DNA of 64,000 bases from Sepioteuthis lessoniana (Eukaryota > Mollusca > Cephalopoda > Myopsida > Loliginidae), in the NCBI GenBank assembly GCA_963585895.1, contig OY757939.1, positions 28,299,206 through 28,363,205 on the forward strand. Reading direction: 5' to 3'. The notes under the pieces are model-generated. The model ran no database searches. It worked only from the letters and a program-made list of their open reading frames with translations, and was not told the DNA's origin. The position numbers and the translations under genes are program-made. Of the stretch, positions 63,926 to 64,000 are shown in pieces (the stretch's first letter is position 1; the number at the start of each line of letters is the position of its first letter).

Positions 63926-64000
63926 ATTCCCACACGGATTAAAGAATTGCACAACTGTTTAGTGCACCAACTGCCACGACACTGTCAACAACAACAAGTG

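Noticed and set aside
1..64000. CRISPR array or bacterial operon
   Set aside because: No direct repeats with unique spacers of the right size, and no dense coding; the repeats are SINE, LINE and satellite types.

Overview
The window reads as gene-poor, repeat-dense DNA from an invertebrate animal. My best guess is a cephalopod mollusc, most likely an octopus. This is inferred from the style of the repeats (tRNA-derived SINEs with AAACC-type tails, LINEs with (TAA)n tails, very many TA/TG microsatellites, abundant broken mariners). There is no diagnostic host gene. I found no convincing host protein-coding gene, rRNA or intact tRNA. Nearly every protein-like stretch is a decayed transposon.

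Layout. Three dispersed short-repeat families recur throughout, labelled here A, B and C. A is tRNA-headed, with an AAACC tail. B is tRNA-headed and ends near a motif reading as GTCGCCAAC. C has a head reading as GTCGGCTGGGGCTGTAG, an internal array of about 60 bp units, and the same 3' tail as A. Around them lie several LINE families. E has a zinc knuckle, an RPD...VDFAVP-type endonuclease-like C-terminus and a (TAA)n tail, and occurs in head-to-tail arrays at 15.0-17.8 kb and 32.9-34.2 kb. G occurs at 19, 24, 42 and 63 kb. L is an R2-like LINE with a restriction-like endonuclease at 49-50 kb. M, at 55.5-55.96 kb, is a LINE end carrying the same 3' tail as A and C. A Penelope-like element with a GIY-YIG endonuclease remnant lies at 60.8-62.0 kb. 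Broken mariner/Tc1-type DNA transposons lie near 12, 14, 22, 26, 29.5 and 34.9-35.8 kb. Minisatellites lie at 11.3, 30.6, 41.9-42.9, 57.7 and 58.4-58.8 kb.

The most interesting layer is RNA-like. Several unrelated repeat families carry a hammerhead-ribozyme-like core: CTGANGA, a hairpin, GAAAC, a short hairpin, then a GTC/GTA/GTT site. The best copies are on the minus strand at 35.92-35.97 kb, where all three stems can be drawn, and on the plus strand at 18.33-18.37 kb, inside a long inverted repeat whose opposite arm has lost the core. A further example flanks the Penelope-like element, which fits the known association of hammerheads with Penelope-like retroelements.

How the parts work together: the autonomous elements (M, E, G, L, the Penelope-like element, mariners) are all broken here. 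The short families probably moved using proteins supplied by intact relatives elsewhere. The tail shared by A, C and M suggests which LINE mobilised A and C. Nested insertions with target-site duplications give a relative chronology.
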